From assembly GCF_030246945.1 (NCBI RefSeq), contig NZ_CP126742.1, positions 620,001 to 684,000 on the forward strand: a stretch of DNA of 64,000 nt, written 5' to 3'. The notes under the pieces are model-generated. The model saw only the letters and a list, made by a program, of their open reading frames with translations. It was not told where the DNA came from and searched no databases. Of the stretch, positions 57,544-64,000 are shown in pieces. Position 1 is the first letter of the stretch, and the number at the start of each line of letters is the position of its first letter. The stretch is from Microbacterium sp. zg-Y1090. Lineage in GTDB: Bacteria; Actinomycetota; Actinomycetes; Actinomycetales; Microbacteriaceae. A program made the position numbers and the translations under genes.

Positions 57544-59292
57544 TTGACCCTCGACGCCCCCTCGGCCGTCCCGGCGCCCGCGCGCAGGTCCGACCGCATC
57601 GCCGCCGCGAACGCGCGCGACGCCGTCGCTTCCGACGCGCCCCGCGTTCTCACGCGCGCGGAACTGCGCCAGCGCGCGGCCGTCGCTCCGGTCGAGCCCT
57701 CGCGTTCGTCGCTGCGCCGGCGTGCCTCGGGCATCCCGGGGGAGTCGTGGCGCGTCGAGCAGCCGACCGAGGTCGCGCCGGAGCCGCAGGCGGATGCCGC
57801 GCAGGCGACGGCGCCGCAGGCGGACGCACCGCAGGCGGATGCCGCGCACTCGGACGCGTCGCAGGTCGATGGCGCCCAGGTCGCGGGTCTCGCCGCATTC
57901 GTGGTTGCCGCGGCGGCCGTCGAGCTTCCCGCGGCGCTGACGCGCCGGTCTCCCGAGCCCGCCTCCGTGCTCCAGCCCTCCGCCGCCCCGATGACGCGCG
58001 CGGCCCGCGCGGCTGCGGCGCGCGCGGCCCGTGCCCCCGAGCCTCTCGCGATCGTGGCTCCCGATGCGCAGGTCCCCGCAGTCGAAGCGCCCGCAGCCGA
58101 GGCGCCCGCAGTCGAAGCGCCCGCAGTCGAGGCGCCCGCAGCCGAGGCGCCTGCAGTCGAGGTCCCTGCAGTCGAGGTCCCCGCAGTCGAGGCGCCCGCT
58201 GTCGAGGTCGCCGTGGCCGACGTCGCCGTCACCCTCGTGCCGGTGGATGACGCGTCCCTCACCGCCGCGCCGCAGGCGCAACCGCCGCTGCGGCGGCGCG
58301 CACGCCGAGCGGAGGCCGCCACGCCGCCCGCATCGGCTGCTGCAGACATCGATGCGACAGCAGAAGCGGACTGCCCCCTTCCTGACGCGGTGACCTCTGC
58401 GCCCGCCGCCCCACAGCTCGACGATTTCGAACGCGCCGCGAAGATCTTCGCGTTCGCGGGATCGGCCCGGCAGCAGGCCGCGGGTGCACGCGCCGGGGAG
58501 CGCGCCGCCCCCCGCGCGCAGGTCGCGCCGTGCGCCGAAGGCACGCCCCCTCGCGGGTGGGCGCAGGCGCGCAAGCGTCTGGCTGCCGCATCCGCGTCGA
58601 TCGGCGCGATGGGCGTCGTGGGCCTGCTCGCGATCAGCATGACGACGCCGGCCGGCGCCGTCGCCGCGGGTGAGGCGCAGACCGTCCCGGGTGCCGCGGC
58701 TACCTCGGCATCCGCCGAGGACGCGCTCACCGAGACCGATGAGATCCAGGCGTTCGTGGCATCCGCCGCCACGACCGACATCAGCCTCGGTCGCGATGCG
58801 AACTACACCACGGCGACGCGGTCGGACCTCGCCGCCGAGTCGGGCGTGCGCAACTTCGACAATTCGTTCATCAGCGACCCGAACTCGCCCGTGCAGTGGC
58901 CGTTCCCGGTGGGGGTTCCCTACACCTGGGGCTTCCAGATGCGCGACGGCAGCATGCACCACGGCATCGACTTCGTGCCGGGGCAGGGCGCCGAGATCCA
59001 CGCGATCGCCGACGGCACCGTGCGCGTCGCCACCGAGGCCGGCGGGCTGTACGGGGTGCACGTCATCATCGACCACGTCATCGACGGCGAACTCGTCTCG
59101 AGCCACTACGCGCACATGGAGTACGGCTCCCTCAACGTGGCGGTCGGTGACACGATCACGGTGGGCGAGGTGCTCGGCACCGTCGGTGACACCGGCTACT
59201 CCTTCGGTGCGCACCTGCACTTCGAGATCCTGCAGAACGGGTCGACGCGCATCGACCCGCTTCCGTGGATGCGCGAACACACCGGAGGGTGA
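57544..59292 (+). CDS. M23-family peptidoglycan metallopeptidase (possible 5' frameshift)
   Basis: From TTG at 57544 this is 582 residues. It has a disordered, Ala/Pro/Glu-rich N-terminal half, a hydrophobic segment (GAMGVVGLLAISMTTPAGAVAAG, about 355-378), then a LytM domain with zinc ligands His472-xxx-Asp476 (MHHGIDF) and His559 of HLH (557-559), plus SHYAHMEYG. It should cleave peptidoglycan cross-bridges outside the cell. The start is uncertain: a GTG at 57479 with AAGGA reads VTSTEYEDVPRPP, then runs out of frame at a C6 tract (57511-57516). One extra C would join it to EWLTREPPDLTL in the main frame. Confidence 0.85.
   Translation: MTLDAPSAVPAPARRSDRIAAANARDAVASDAPRVLTRAELRQRAAVAPVEPSRSSLRRRASGIPGESWRVEQPTEVAPEPQADAAQATAPQADAPQADAAHSDASQVDGAQVAGLAAFVVAAAAVELPAALTRRSPEPASVLQPSAAPMTRAARAAAARAARAPEPLAIVAPDAQVPAVEAPAAEAPAVEAPAVEAPAAEAPAVEVPAVEVPAVEAPAVEVAVADVAVTLVPVDDASLTAAPQAQPPLRRRARRAEAATPPASAAADIDATAEADCPLPDAVTSAPAAPQLDDFERAAKIFAFAGSARQQAAGARAGERAAPRAQVAPCAEGTPPRGWAQARKRLAAASASIGAMGVVGLLAISMTTPAGAVAAGEAQTVPGAAATSASAEDALTETDEIQAFVASAATTDISLGRDANYTTATRSDLAAESGVRNFDNSFISDPNSPVQWPFPVGVPYTWGFQMRDGSMHHGIDFVPGQGAEIHAIADGTVRVATEAGGLYGVHVIIDHVIDGELVSSHYAHMEYGSLNVAVGDTITVGEVLGTVGDTGYSFGAHLHFEILQNGSTRIDPLPWMREHTGG
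58072..58206 (+). repeat. Nine 15-bp coding repeats (V/A-P-A-V/A-E)
   Basis: Nine in-frame 15-base units (type GCG CCC GCA GTC GAG) encode a Pro-Ala-Val-Glu-Ala repeat in the disordered half of the M23 peptidase. The unit number may vary between strains; the segment probably spans the cell-wall layer. Confidence 0.9.
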
Positions 59293-59300
59293 CTGCGCGT

Positions 59301-59329
59301 TTCAGAGCACGCCGCGGCTCTGATATCCT
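59301..59329 (+). promoter_or_regulatory. Promoter for tRNA-Thr and tRNA-Met
   Basis: TTCAGA (59301-59306), a 17-bp spacer and TATCCT (59324-59329) resemble a sigma-A promoter 29 bp before tRNA-Thr. It is the only candidate between the M23 stop and the tRNA. Confidence 0.45.
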
Positions 59330-59357
59330 CGTCTAGTTGCCTGCTTGCAGGCAGCAC

Positions 59358-59429
59358 GCCCCGATAGCTCAGTGGCAGAGCACTTCCATGGTAAGGAAGG
59401 GGTCGTCAGTTCAATCCTGACTCGGGGCT
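59358..59429 (+). tRNA. tRNA-Thr (GGT)
   Basis: A 72-nt tRNA with acceptor GCCCCGA/TCGGGGC, D-arm GCTC...GAGC, anticodon loop AT-GGT-AA between TTCC and GGAA, and T-loop GTTCAATCC. The discriminator is T. Confidence 0.95.
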
Positions 59430-59452
59430 CGAAGCATCGTGAGATGCGTCGC

Positions 59453-59526
59453 GGCAGGGTAGCTCAGTTGGTGAGAGCGCACGACTCATAATCGTGAGGT
59501 CGCGGGTTCGAACCCCGCTCCTGCTA
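59453..59526 (+). tRNA. tRNA-Met (CAT), elongator type
   Basis: A 74-nt tRNA with anticodon loop CT-CAT-AA between CACGA and TCGTG and T-arm GCGGGTTCGAACCCCGC. The anticodon stem lacks the three G-C pairs of initiator tRNA. A lysidine-modified tRNA-Ile2 cannot be excluded by eye but is less likely. Confidence 0.9.
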
Positions 59527-59533
59527 CAGATCG

Positions 59534-59560
59534 AAACCCCCGGAAACGTCCGGGGGTTTT
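59534..59560 (+). terminator. Intrinsic terminator after the tRNA pair
   Basis: AAACCCCCGGA pairs with TCCGGGGGTTT around ACG-type loop bases and ends in TTTT, 8 bases after tRNA-Met. Confidence 0.92.
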
Positions 59561-59682
59561 CTGCATCTGCCGACGGATGCCGTGGCTACCGAGCTCCGCC
59601 GCCGAGGAACCATACGCCGGGATGACGGCAGGTCATCTTCGCGGCGGATTCGCCCCGCCGTGCCCCCGCGTTCACTGGGACC

Positions 59683-60153
59683 ATGAACGAACCCACGTCG
59701 TCGCCCCGTCCTTCCCGCATCGCGCGCCTCGCCGCCACCGGTCTGCTCGGACTCGCTGCCGTCGCCACGCTCGCCGGCTGTGCGAACCCCATGGACATCG
59801 TCTCGAAGGTGCACACCGAGACGTTCTCCGATCGGAAGGCGGCCGATGAAGGCTGGGTGGGCGTGCGGATGCCGGAATGGATTCCCGCGGACGCCGGTCC
59901 GATCCACTCCACGGCCACCATGAACGAGACCAACGCCGTCATCTTCGTCGAGGGCGGATCGGATCCGCAGGGGTGCGAGGAGCAGGACCGGCGGTCCCTC
60001 CCGTTCGACGGCCGCTACGGCGGATTCCCCGAAGACGACGCGCTCCCGGCGACGGTTCTGGCATGCGGGCCGTACGAGGTGCTCGAGATCGAGTCGGGCC
60101 TGCTCGGCTGGTTCAACGCCACGGAGGAGGGCCAGACGCCGGATGATCTCTGA
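59683..60153 (+). CDS. Putative lipoprotein
   Basis: This 156-residue protein has a basic N-terminus, a hydrophobic segment and the lipobox LAGC (about 31-34, TLAGCANPMD), then a soluble domain with two further cysteines (PQGCEEQD and VLACGPYEV) and VRMPEWIPADA. No known domain is recognised. It faces the convergent HNH gene, 27 bp away. Confidence 0.75.
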   Translation: MNEPTSSPRPSRIARLAATGLLGLAAVATLAGCANPMDIVSKVHTETFSDRKAADEGWVGVRMPEWIPADAGPIHSTATMNETNAVIFVEGGSDPQGCEEQDRRSLPFDGRYGGFPEDDALPATVLACGPYEVLEIESGLLGWFNATEEGQTPDDL

Positions 60154-60180
60154 GCCGAGCGGGCACCGAGGGGCGCGCCG

Positions 60181-61521
60181 TCAGAAGGGCGCGTCGTCGA
60201 ACTCGGGATCGGTGGCGAACGCCACTTCGCTCACGGGCCGGTCGATGTAGACGCGCGCGGTCGGTGACGTCCACTCGAGCACACCACCCGGTCGTTGACG
60301 CACGCGCCAAGGGGAGTGGTGTTTGCCGGTGTGATGTCGCCGGCAGACGTGCGCGAGGTTGCGGACGTCCGTCGCGCCGCCCCGAGCGCGGTCGACGGTG
60401 TGATCGATGTCACAGATCTTCGCCGGCACGCGGCAGGCGGGGAACCGGCAGTGCTGGTCGCGGGTGCGCAGATGCCGTCGCATCTCCTCGGAGGGGCGGT
60501 ACCGGTCCACGGCGAGCACGGCGCCGCTGACCGGGTGGGTGAGGATGCGATCCCAGCCGGGGGCGTCGGCGGTGAGGGATCGCGCGGTGGCCGCATCGAT
60601 CGGCCCGTGCCCGACGAGCACGGTCGCCTCGAACGGATCGGCGACGCGGTCGCCGATGAGGGCCAGGACGGGCACGGTGACCTGCACCGTGCCGCGGATC
60701 GCGCGGAGACCACCGTCGGCGACGCTCAGCGTCGACGGCTCCCCGGTCAGCAGCAGGTCGGAGAGGACGTCGGCGCGCAGCTCGTTGAGGGTGCGGGTGT
60801 CGGAGGGGGCGGGTCGCCCGTCGTCGGTGAGTGCATCGTCACCGACGCCGGCCTGCGAGTCCTGGGCGCTGCGCGCGATCTGGGAGAGCCGGTCGAAGGC
60901 GCCGTGCGCGAGCACCGCCGGGAGGACGGCGACGAGCTCGGCCATGCCGTCGTCGAGGTCCGTCACCGACACCCCGCGCCGCAGCCGTGCCTGCCGGTGC
61001 CGCTCGTCGACGGTGGTGTCGGAGTACCACTGCGCGCGGAGGCGCGCGACCGGCGCGAGCCGGGTGGCCGCCTCGCTCTCGGCATACGGCAGTACCGCAT
61101 CTTCATAAGCGGCGCGCAGCTCGGGCCGCGAGATGATCGCGCCGTTGGCGACGATGACCCGCACATGAGCGGCGGAGATGCGTCCCGCCTCGAGTGCCGC
61201 GAGCGTGCTCGGATAGTCCCTGACGAGCGTGGCGGCGTCGCCGATCTGACGCTGCACGGTGCGGTCGCTCACCCGCCACGCGGCGGCGATCTCCGCAGCG
61301 GCGATGCGGTGCGGCATCTCGGCCTCGGAGCGGTGCTGCAGCCCGGCATCCTTCACCCAGTCCGCCACGACGTCGTCCGTCGCGGCCAGCAACCGTGCCT
61401 CACGAGCCTGCAGGCGTGCCAGCTGCTGCCGCACGGCGATCAAGTCGGGCAGGATCCCGCCGAGGCGGTCGACGGCACGCGCCGCCGCCTCGTCGGGGGG
61501 AAGATATCTCGTATCCTGCAT
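60181..61521 (-). CDS. DUF222/HNH endonuclease-domain protein (13E12-like)
   Basis: This 446-residue protein has the helical DUF222 region (about 20-300) and a C-terminal HNH nuclease motif (CRFPACRVPAKICDIDHTVDRA then NLAHVCRRHHTGKH, with zinc cysteines). The family is abundant and multicopy in actinobacteria, related to the 13E12 repeat proteins of mycobacteria; function and mobility are unclear. ATG at 61521 is 6 nt after a minus-strand GATGAT. Another in-frame ATG at 61575 is less likely. Confidence 0.88.
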   Translation of the reverse strand: MQDTRYLPPDEAAARAVDRLGGILPDLIAVRQQLARLQAREARLLAATDDVVADWVKDAGLQHRSEAEMPHRIAAAEIAAAWRVSDRTVQRQIGDAATLVRDYPSTLAALEAGRISAAHVRVIVANGAIISRPELRAAYEDAVLPYAESEAATRLAPVARLRAQWYSDTTVDERHRQARLRRGVSVTDLDDGMAELVAVLPAVLAHGAFDRLSQIARSAQDSQAGVGDDALTDDGRPAPSDTRTLNELRADVLSDLLLTGEPSTLSVADGGLRAIRGTVQVTVPVLALIGDRVADPFEATVLVGHGPIDAATARSLTADAPGWDRILTHPVSGAVLAVDRYRPSEEMRRHLRTRDQHCRFPACRVPAKICDIDHTVDRARGGATDVRNLAHVCRRHHTGKHHSPWRVRQRPGGVLEWTSPTARVYIDRPVSEVAFATDPEFDDAPF

Positions 61522-61576
61522 GCCCTTATCATCGCGCGAACCTCCGACATTGATTCGACGCCGGAGGGTGCTCACG

Positions 61577-62632
61577 TCACGCCGTCATCAGCACCTTCAG
61601 CGCCTTCGTCTCGGCAGCGCGGCCGAAGACGTCGTACGCCTCCTCGATCTCGTCGAGGGTGAACTCGTGCGTGACGAACAGCGATGCCTCGACCTTGTGC
61701 TGCTCGACGAGCTTGAGCAGGGTGTCGGTGGTGTTGGCGTTGACCAGCCCCATCGTGATGGCGATGTTCGCGATCCACAGCCGGTCGATCGGCAGCTCCA
61801 CGGGCTTGCCGTGCACGCCCACATTGGCCACGACGCCTCCGGGGCGCACGATGTCGAGCGCGGCCGCGAAGGTGGCAGGGATGCCGACAGCCTCGATCGC
61901 GACGTCGACGCCGAGCCCGTCGGTCAGCGCCATCACCTGCTCGCGCCAATCCGCGTCGGAGGAGAGCACGCCGTCCGTGGCGCCGAACCGCTTGGCCTGC
62001 TCGATGCGGTTGGCGTCCAGGTCGAGGGAAATCACCCGCGACGGGCCGTAGAGTCCCGCGGTCGCGATGGTGGCGAGGCCCACGGGTCCGGCACCGATGA
62101 CCGCGACCACATCGCCGGCCTTCACCCCGCCCGCCTGCACACCGATCTCGTGACCGGTCGGCAGAATGTCCGACAGCAGCATCGCCTCGGCGTCGGTGAC
62201 CGTGGCCGGCACCTTGTACAGCGACGTCTCGGCGTACGGGATGCGCACGTATTCGGCCTGCGTGCCGTCGATGAGGTGCCCGAGGATCCAGCCGATGCCC
62301 GACTCGCCCTCCGGGGCCAGACAGTGCGAGTACAGCTGCTTGCGGCAGTAGCCGCAGTGCCCGCACGCGCTGATGCAGGAGATGATCACGCGGTCGCCGA
62401 CCGCCAGGCCCTCGACGGCGGCTCCGACCTCGGTGATCGTTCCGACGCCCTCGTGCCCGAGGATGCGCCCATCGGTCACGGCCGGCACGTCGCCCTTGAG
62501 GATGTGCAGGTCGGTGCCGCAGATCGTCGTCGCATCGATCTTGACGATGGCATCCGTGGCGTTCTTGATGACCGGATCGGGCACCGCCTCCCATGCCTTG
62601 TTCCCTGCCCCGTGGTACACGAGTGCCTTCAT
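61577..62632 (-). CDS. Zinc-dependent alcohol dehydrogenase (MDR family)
   Basis: This 351-residue medium-chain dehydrogenase has catalytic zinc ligands Cys38 (TTICGTDLH) and His60-Glu61 (GHEGVG), a structural zinc site with Cys90, 93, 96 and 104 and the NAD site VIGAGPVGLATI. It oxidises an alcohol or aldehyde-related substrate with NAD(P). ATG at 62632 follows AGGAAGG. Substrate unknown. Confidence 0.93.
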   Translation of the reverse strand: MKALVYHGAGNKAWEAVPDPVIKNATDAIVKIDATTICGTDLHILKGDVPAVTDGRILGHEGVGTITEVGAAVEGLAVGDRVIISCISACGHCGYCRKQLYSHCLAPEGESGIGWILGHLIDGTQAEYVRIPYAETSLYKVPATVTDAEAMLLSDILPTGHEIGVQAGGVKAGDVVAVIGAGPVGLATIATAGLYGPSRVISLDLDANRIEQAKRFGATDGVLSSDADWREQVMALTDGLGVDVAIEAVGIPATFAAALDIVRPGGVVANVGVHGKPVELPIDRLWIANIAITMGLVNANTTDTLLKLVEQHKVEASLFVTHEFTLDEIEEAYDVFGRAAETKALKVLMTA

Positions 62633-62825
62633 GGCCTTCCTCCTGTCGTCGTCGTGCGGCCCATCTTCCGCTCCGCGCGGGCCGGGCAACAGGCCCCTTG
62701 TCGCACCCCCGCCCCGGGGATAGCGTCAGCCGCACAGTGTGCATCATGCGAGCTCCGGTGGTGCATCCCGAACGCTGCCCGTCACGGTGCGTCGCGGGCG
62801 GCCTGAACGCAAGGTAGGCAAATCC

Positions 62826-63365
62826 ATGGCTGATCTCATCGTCATCGCCTTCGACTCGGAGGCCGACGCCGAAGCGGCGTACAACACCGTGCAGCAGCTG
62901 CAGGACGACATGGTCGTGCAGCTGGCGGGTCTTGCGCTGGTCAAGGTGAACAACGAAGGCAAGACGAGCGTGGAGTACCCCGGAGGCATCGCGAACATCG
63001 GGTTCGGTGCGGTGGGCGGGGCGCTGTTCGGCACCCTCATCGGCATCCTCTTCTTCGTCCCCGTCGCCGGACTCGTCCTCGGCGGCCTCGTCGGCGCGCT
63101 GTTCGCGGGCCTCGACAAGGTCGGCATGGACTCGGAGTTCCGCAGCCGCGTGCAGTCGGCGGTCACGGCCGGCAAGTCGGCCGTCGTGATCTACGCGACC
63201 AAGCTCACGGCCGACAAGTTCGCCGCCGCGCTGGCGCCCTTCCACGGCACGGTCATGCAGACCTCGCTGTCGGAGGACGACGAGCGCGAACTCGCCCATG
63301 ATCTCGGCGCGAACCAGGGGCAGGCGTCGCCGGCACCGGCACCGGCACCGGCCCCGGCCGAATAG
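62826..63365 (+). CDS. DUF1269-family membrane protein
   Basis: This 179-residue protein has a ferredoxin-like N-terminal region (LIVIAFDSEADAEAAYNTVQQL), a glycine-rich membrane-associating segment (FGAVGGALFGTLIGILFFVPVAGLVLGGLVGALFAG) and a tail of Ala/Pro repeats. Family function is unknown. ATG has AAGGTAGG upstream. It is divergent from the dehydrogenase across 193 bp in which nothing else is evident. Confidence 0.85.
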   Translation: MADLIVIAFDSEADAEAAYNTVQQLQDDMVVQLAGLALVKVNNEGKTSVEYPGGIANIGFGAVGGALFGTLIGILFFVPVAGLVLGGLVGALFAGLDKVGMDSEFRSRVQSAVTAGKSAVVIYATKLTADKFAAALAPFHGTVMQTSLSEDDERELAHDLGANQGQASPAPAPAPAPAE

Positions 63366-63376
63366 TCGTACGGGGA

Positions 63377-63407
63377 GCGCTCGCTTGCCGTCGGTGCGGG
63401 CGAGCGC
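63377..63407. terminator. Hairpin after the DUF1269 gene
   Basis: GCGCTCGC pairs with GCGAGCGC (8 bp, 15-base loop), 11 bases after the stop; no T run. Confidence 0.5.
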
Positions 63408-63449
63408 AACCCCTGGGCGCACCCCGGGGAGTGCTTCTAGGGTGGGCGG

Positions 63450-64000
63450 ATGCCGGTGAACACTCTGTGGCTCGTACGACACGGTGAGAGCGTGGGCAAC
63501 GTCGCGGCGAGCCGCGCGGAGCGGGAAGGACTCGAACGCATCCCGCTGGACATACGCGACTCCGACGTGCCGCTGTCCTCGACGGGGGAGGAGCAGGCCG
63601 CCGCGCTCGGGGATTGGCTCGAAGACAATCGCGGCGCGATCGACGCGTACTGGTCATCGCCGTACCTGCGGGCACGCGAGACGCTCGCGATCGCGCTGGG
63701 CGGCCACCCCGCCGACGTCGTCGTCGACGAGCGGCTGCGCGATCGTGAGCTCGGCATTCTGGACCTGCTCACCATGAGCGGAGTCGCGCGGCTGCACCCG
63801 GAGGAGGCGCAGCGCCGGCGTCACCTCGGCAAGTACTACCACCGCCCCCCGGGCGGGGAATCGTGGGCGGACGTCGCGCTGCGGCTGAGATCCGTCCTCG
63901 GAGATCTGCTGGCCGGCCCACAGGAATCGGCGCTCGTGGTCGCCCACGACGCCGTGGTCACCCTGATCGTCTCCCTGCTGCGCGGCATGCCCGAGCGCGA
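63450..64000 (+). CDS. Histidine phosphatase family protein (3' end outside window)
   Basis: At least 183 residues are present: MPVNTLWLVRHGESVGN with the RHG acceptor at 10-12, SSPYLRARETLAIAL, the acidic RELGILDLLTMSG, PPGGESWADVALRLRSVL and the second histidine in LVVAHDAVVTLIV. It is a phosphoglycerate-mutase-like phosphatase with the extended GG(E) branch. ATG is 6 nt after TAGGGT (63438-63443). The frame is still open at the window end. Confidence 0.88.
   Translation, partial: MPVNTLWLVRHGESVGNVAASRAEREGLERIPLDIRDSDVPLSSTGEEQAAALGDWLEDNRGAIDAYWSSPYLRARETLAIALGGHPADVVVDERLRDRELGILDLLTMSGVARLHPEEAQRRRHLGKYYHRPPGGESWADVALRLRSVLGDLLAGPQESALVVAHDAVVTLIVSLLRGMPER

Noticed and set aside
58072..58206. 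Regular 15-bp repeats considered as a CRISPR or regulatory array
   Set aside because: There are no unique spacers. The repeats are in frame and encode Pro-Ala-Val-Glu units.
56256..58781. 841-codon minus-strand frame across the M23 peptidase and phosphatase genes
   Set aside because: The opposite strand carries genes with clear motifs. This frame is Ala/Ser/Gly low complexity produced by the plus-strand repeats.

Overview
The window comes from the chromosome of a very high-GC actinobacterium, most likely Microbacteriaceae and probably Microbacterium or a close relative. This rests on codon usage that is almost all G/C at third positions, the many GGATGCC/GGCATCC words, a menaquinone pathway, System II cytochrome c maturation, DUF4229/DUF2510/HAAS-type actinobacterial proteins, and many starts of the TAGnnT-N6-8-ATG/GTG type expected for leaderless mRNAs. 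No phage, IS element or CRISPR array is visible, so most of the window looks like core chromosome.

Layout. 0-4.8 kb: the end of a large FUSC-type exporter with a channel-like N-terminus, convergent with a 14-TM MFS pump. 4.98-12.3 kb: a urease operon in the order ureA, a CbiX-like protein with a histidine tail, ureB, ureC, ureF, ureG, ureD, urea transporter, followed by a Fur-family regulator. There is no ureE, and the CbiX-like protein sits inside the operon as a plausible nickel-handling substitute. 12.3-14.5 kb: an archaeal-type AspRS and a DedA protein. 14.5-19.4 kb: phosphatase, ResA-like, CcdA, ResB and CcsB (cytochrome c biogenesis). 19.5-25.5 kb: two tiny ORFs, a YhgE/Pip-like protein, an MMPL transporter with a degenerate ABC-ATPase-like tail, and a divergent TetR regulator with two palindromic operators between them.

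25.5-41.7 kb: menaquinone genes menC, menB, menE, menA, menD, isochorismate synthase, menG/ubiE and a polyprenyl diphosphate synthase. They are interleaved with a PadR/HAAS module, an LLM oxidoreductase, PPK2, DUF402, DUF4229 and an FprA-type ferredoxin reductase. Together with the ccs genes these supply the quinone and cytochrome parts of an aerobic respiratory chain. No menH or thioesterase gene was recognised. 41.7-47.4 kb: alpha/beta hydrolase, CorC/HlyC-like CBS membrane protein, small membrane protein, FtsX-type ABC transporter and a TetR regulator.

47.4-49 kb is the least ordinary stretch. A DUF2510-G5-excalibur surface protein lies between two inverted copies of an ~86-bp element with 18-bp terminal inverted repeats, beside a GC-rich tandem repeat. 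49-57.4 kb: SelO, a DHFR-like protein, YajQ, a bile-acid-symporter-family carrier, a FusB-type zinc-finger protein, tRNA-Tyr, an epimerase and an inositol monophosphatase. 57.4-64 kb: an M23 peptidase with a possible N-terminal frameshift, tRNA-Thr and tRNA-Met, a lipoprotein, a DUF222/HNH protein, a zinc alcohol dehydrogenase, a DUF1269 protein and a histidine phosphatase cut by the window end.

All functions are read from sequence motifs, order and family knowledge. No database search was run.
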